DNA from: Micromonospora matsumotoense
Lineage (GTDB): Bacteria > Actinomycetota > Actinomycetes > Mycobacteriales > Micromonosporaceae
Reading direction: 5' to 3'
Length of the DNA stretch: 64,000 nt
Assembly: GCF_900091525.1 (NCBI RefSeq)
Contig: NZ_FMCU01000006.1
Coordinates: forward strand, 62,001-126,000
Shown here: in pieces, positions 62,971-64,000 of the stretch
How the letters are laid out: each line of letters starts with the position of its first letter
How positions within the stretch are numbered: position 1 is the first letter of the stretch
Notes under the pieces: generated by a model
Database searches by the model: none
The model's input: the letters and a program-made list of their open reading frames with translations, nothing else
Told to the model about the DNA's origin: nothing
Position numbers and translations under genes: made by a program

Positions 62971-63900
62971 ATGACCGACCTGGTCATCCGCCCGCTCGTC
63001 GCGGGCGAGGAAGATCTGTTCGAGTCCATGCCCGACCCGCTGCCCCCACTACGCAAGATCGGTTACGCCGACGGCGTCGCCGGAGGTGGCTACCGCCCGG
63101 AGCGCACCTGGGTCGCCCTGCGGGGCGGCCGGGTGGTCGGCCGGGCCGCGTGGCTCCTGCCGCCCGGAGCCGCCGGCGCACCCTGGCTGGACCGCTTCGA
63201 CCTGGTCGCCGAGCCGGAGGTGGGTGCGGCCCTGCTGCGCGCGGCCCACGACGCGCTCGGCGGTCCGCACCGGTACTACGCCGGCCTGCCGGCGCACTGG
63301 CGGCGTCGGCCGGAGGTGCTCGCCGTGGTCCGGGCACCACTGGCGGCGGCCCGGCTCGCCGGGCTGGTCGAGCAGGGTGAGCGGCTCCGGTGCTCGTGGG
63401 CGGGCACACCACTGCCGGCGGCCTCCGGCCGCTACGCCTTCCGTCCGGCCACCGACAGCACGGAGATCGACTCCCTCGTCGGCCGGATCGCCGAGCCGGA
63501 CGTGCTGACCGGCCGCGAGATCGCCCAGGCGGTGGCCGGGGTGGACCTGGCCAGAGATCCACTGGCCTGGCTGACCGGTCCGGCCGCGACCTGGCGGATC
63601 GCCCTGGCCGCCGGGGAGCCGGTGGGGTTGGCCGGGCCGGCCGGGGACGCCTGTTTCCCGCTGCTCGGCTACCTCGGCCTGGTGGACGGGGCGGCGCGCG
63701 GCGACCTGCTGGCCGACTCGGTCGCGGCGTTGGCGGCCGAGGGCGCCCGGGAGGTGGTGGCCGACGTGGACGCCCACCGGGTGGCGGTGGTCGCGGAGTT
63801 GGAACGTACCGGCTTCCGGCAGCTGCGCTCCCGGTTGATCTTCGCGCCGGCCGACGGTGCCCTGGCTGCGGCGACCCGCGACCCGGGCGGGCCACGCTGA
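62971..63900 (+). CDS. GNAT-like N-acetyltransferase (two-domain)
   Basis: A 309-residue protein of two GNAT-like halves. The N-half has LVIRPLVAGEEDLFESM (near 4), ERTWVALRGGRVVGRAAWL (near 44) and a divergent acetyl-CoA region. The C-half has ATWRIALAAGEPVGLAGPAG (near 206), YLGLVDGAARGDLLADSVAALAAEGA (near 229) and ELERTGFRQLRSRLIF. The acetyl-CoA loop Q/RxxGxG is not clear in either half, so activity is less sure than for a standard GNAT. ATG 62971 has GGAGG, which lies in a hairpin after a leader peptide. A perfect 18-bp terminator follows. The target is unknown. Confidence 0.82.
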   Translation: MTDLVIRPLVAGEEDLFESMPDPLPPLRKIGYADGVAGGGYRPERTWVALRGGRVVGRAAWLLPPGAAGAPWLDRFDLVAEPEVGAALLRAAHDALGGPHRYYAGLPAHWRRRPEVLAVVRAPLAAARLAGLVEQGERLRCSWAGTPLPAASGRYAFRPATDSTEIDSLVGRIAEPDVLTGREIAQAVAGVDLARDPLAWLTGPAATWRIALAAGEPVGLAGPAGDACFPLLGYLGLVDGAARGDLLADSVAALAAEGAREVVADVDAHRVAVVAELERTGFRQLRSRLIFAPADGALAAATRDPGGPR

Positions 63901-63938
63901 CCATCGCCGTGCCTCGTCGGCCCAGCCTCGACTGACCC

Positions 63939-63980
63939 GCGTGGTGTGCCCCCGGCAGATCCGCCGGGGGCACACCACGC
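63939..63980. terminator. Very strong perfect hairpin terminator
   Basis: An 18-bp perfect stem (63939-63956 with 63963-63980) and a 6-base loop, 39 bases after the GNAT stop. It could also serve a convergent gene beyond the window. Confidence 0.85.
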
Positions 63981-64000
63981 GATCGGGGTACCGAACGGGG

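Overview
The window is about 64 kb of very GC-rich DNA (third codon positions almost all G or C) with GTG starts, ATGA/GTGA gene overlaps, TANNNT -10 boxes and several apparently leaderless genes. This fits a filamentous actinobacterium, most likely Micromonosporaceae (Micromonospora-like). That placement is an inference from gene content and style; no rRNA or other marker is present. I see no transposase, integrase, phage gene, CRISPR array, tRNA or rRNA.

Layout. 1-7.6 kb: end of an unknown gene, a GH3 hexosaminidase-like gene divergent from a ROK regulator, a large secreted glycosidase-like protein and a secreted subtilisin-type protease. 8.4-17.5 kb: an ABC exporter (permease plus ATPase, with a 10-codon upstream ORF), a lone ABC ATPase, a ribokinase-like kinase, a coiled-coil protein, a membrane-attached alpha/beta hydrolase split by a frameshift, a DoxX-like protein, two DUF6232 paralogues and an enoyl-CoA hydratase. 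17.6-24 kb: a ThDP enzyme, a DrrAB-type exporter behind a 21-bp inverted repeat, small membrane proteins (PLDc_N, two DUF202) and a GNAT protein.

24-46.6 kb is the conserved core: etfB-etfA, cysteine desulfurase-mnmA, a MetE-C-like protein, ligA and gatC-gatA-gatB, in the same relative order as I recall for Mycobacterium tuberculosis Rv3029c-Rv3009c. Lineage-specific genes are inserted: an ECF sigma/anti-sigma pair divergent from a DUF4397 protein and a class F sortase, a VOC protein, an ADP-ribosylglycohydrolase, a membrane-anchored PemK domain, an intact GGDEF-EAL protein and an AceE/transketolase-like enzyme. The etf genes supply electron transfer from acyl-CoA dehydrogenases. The desulfurase supplies sulfur for MnmA thiolation of tRNA. 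GatCAB amidates mischarged tRNA.

46.6-64 kb: a 1-kb gene-free, repeat-bearing and palindromic region, a membrane metallophosphoesterase, a PQQ-type sugar dehydrogenase lipoprotein, a GAF-PP2C phosphatase, a 2-hydroxyacid dehydrogenase, a PH-like membrane protein, a second PAS-GGDEF-EAL protein with degenerate catalytic motifs, a LacI regulator divergent from a GH2 beta-mannosidase, a secreted FAD oxidoreductase, and a GNAT gene preceded by a leader peptide and an SD-occluding hairpin.

The points most worth following are regulatory: the leader-peptide/hairpin arrangement at 62.9 kb, the divergent SigK-like promoters at 27.75 kb, the LacI operator set around 56.7-58.1 kb, the nested palindromes at 30.8-31.05 kb, the alternative-pairing element at 47.1 kb, and the run of leaderless promoters.
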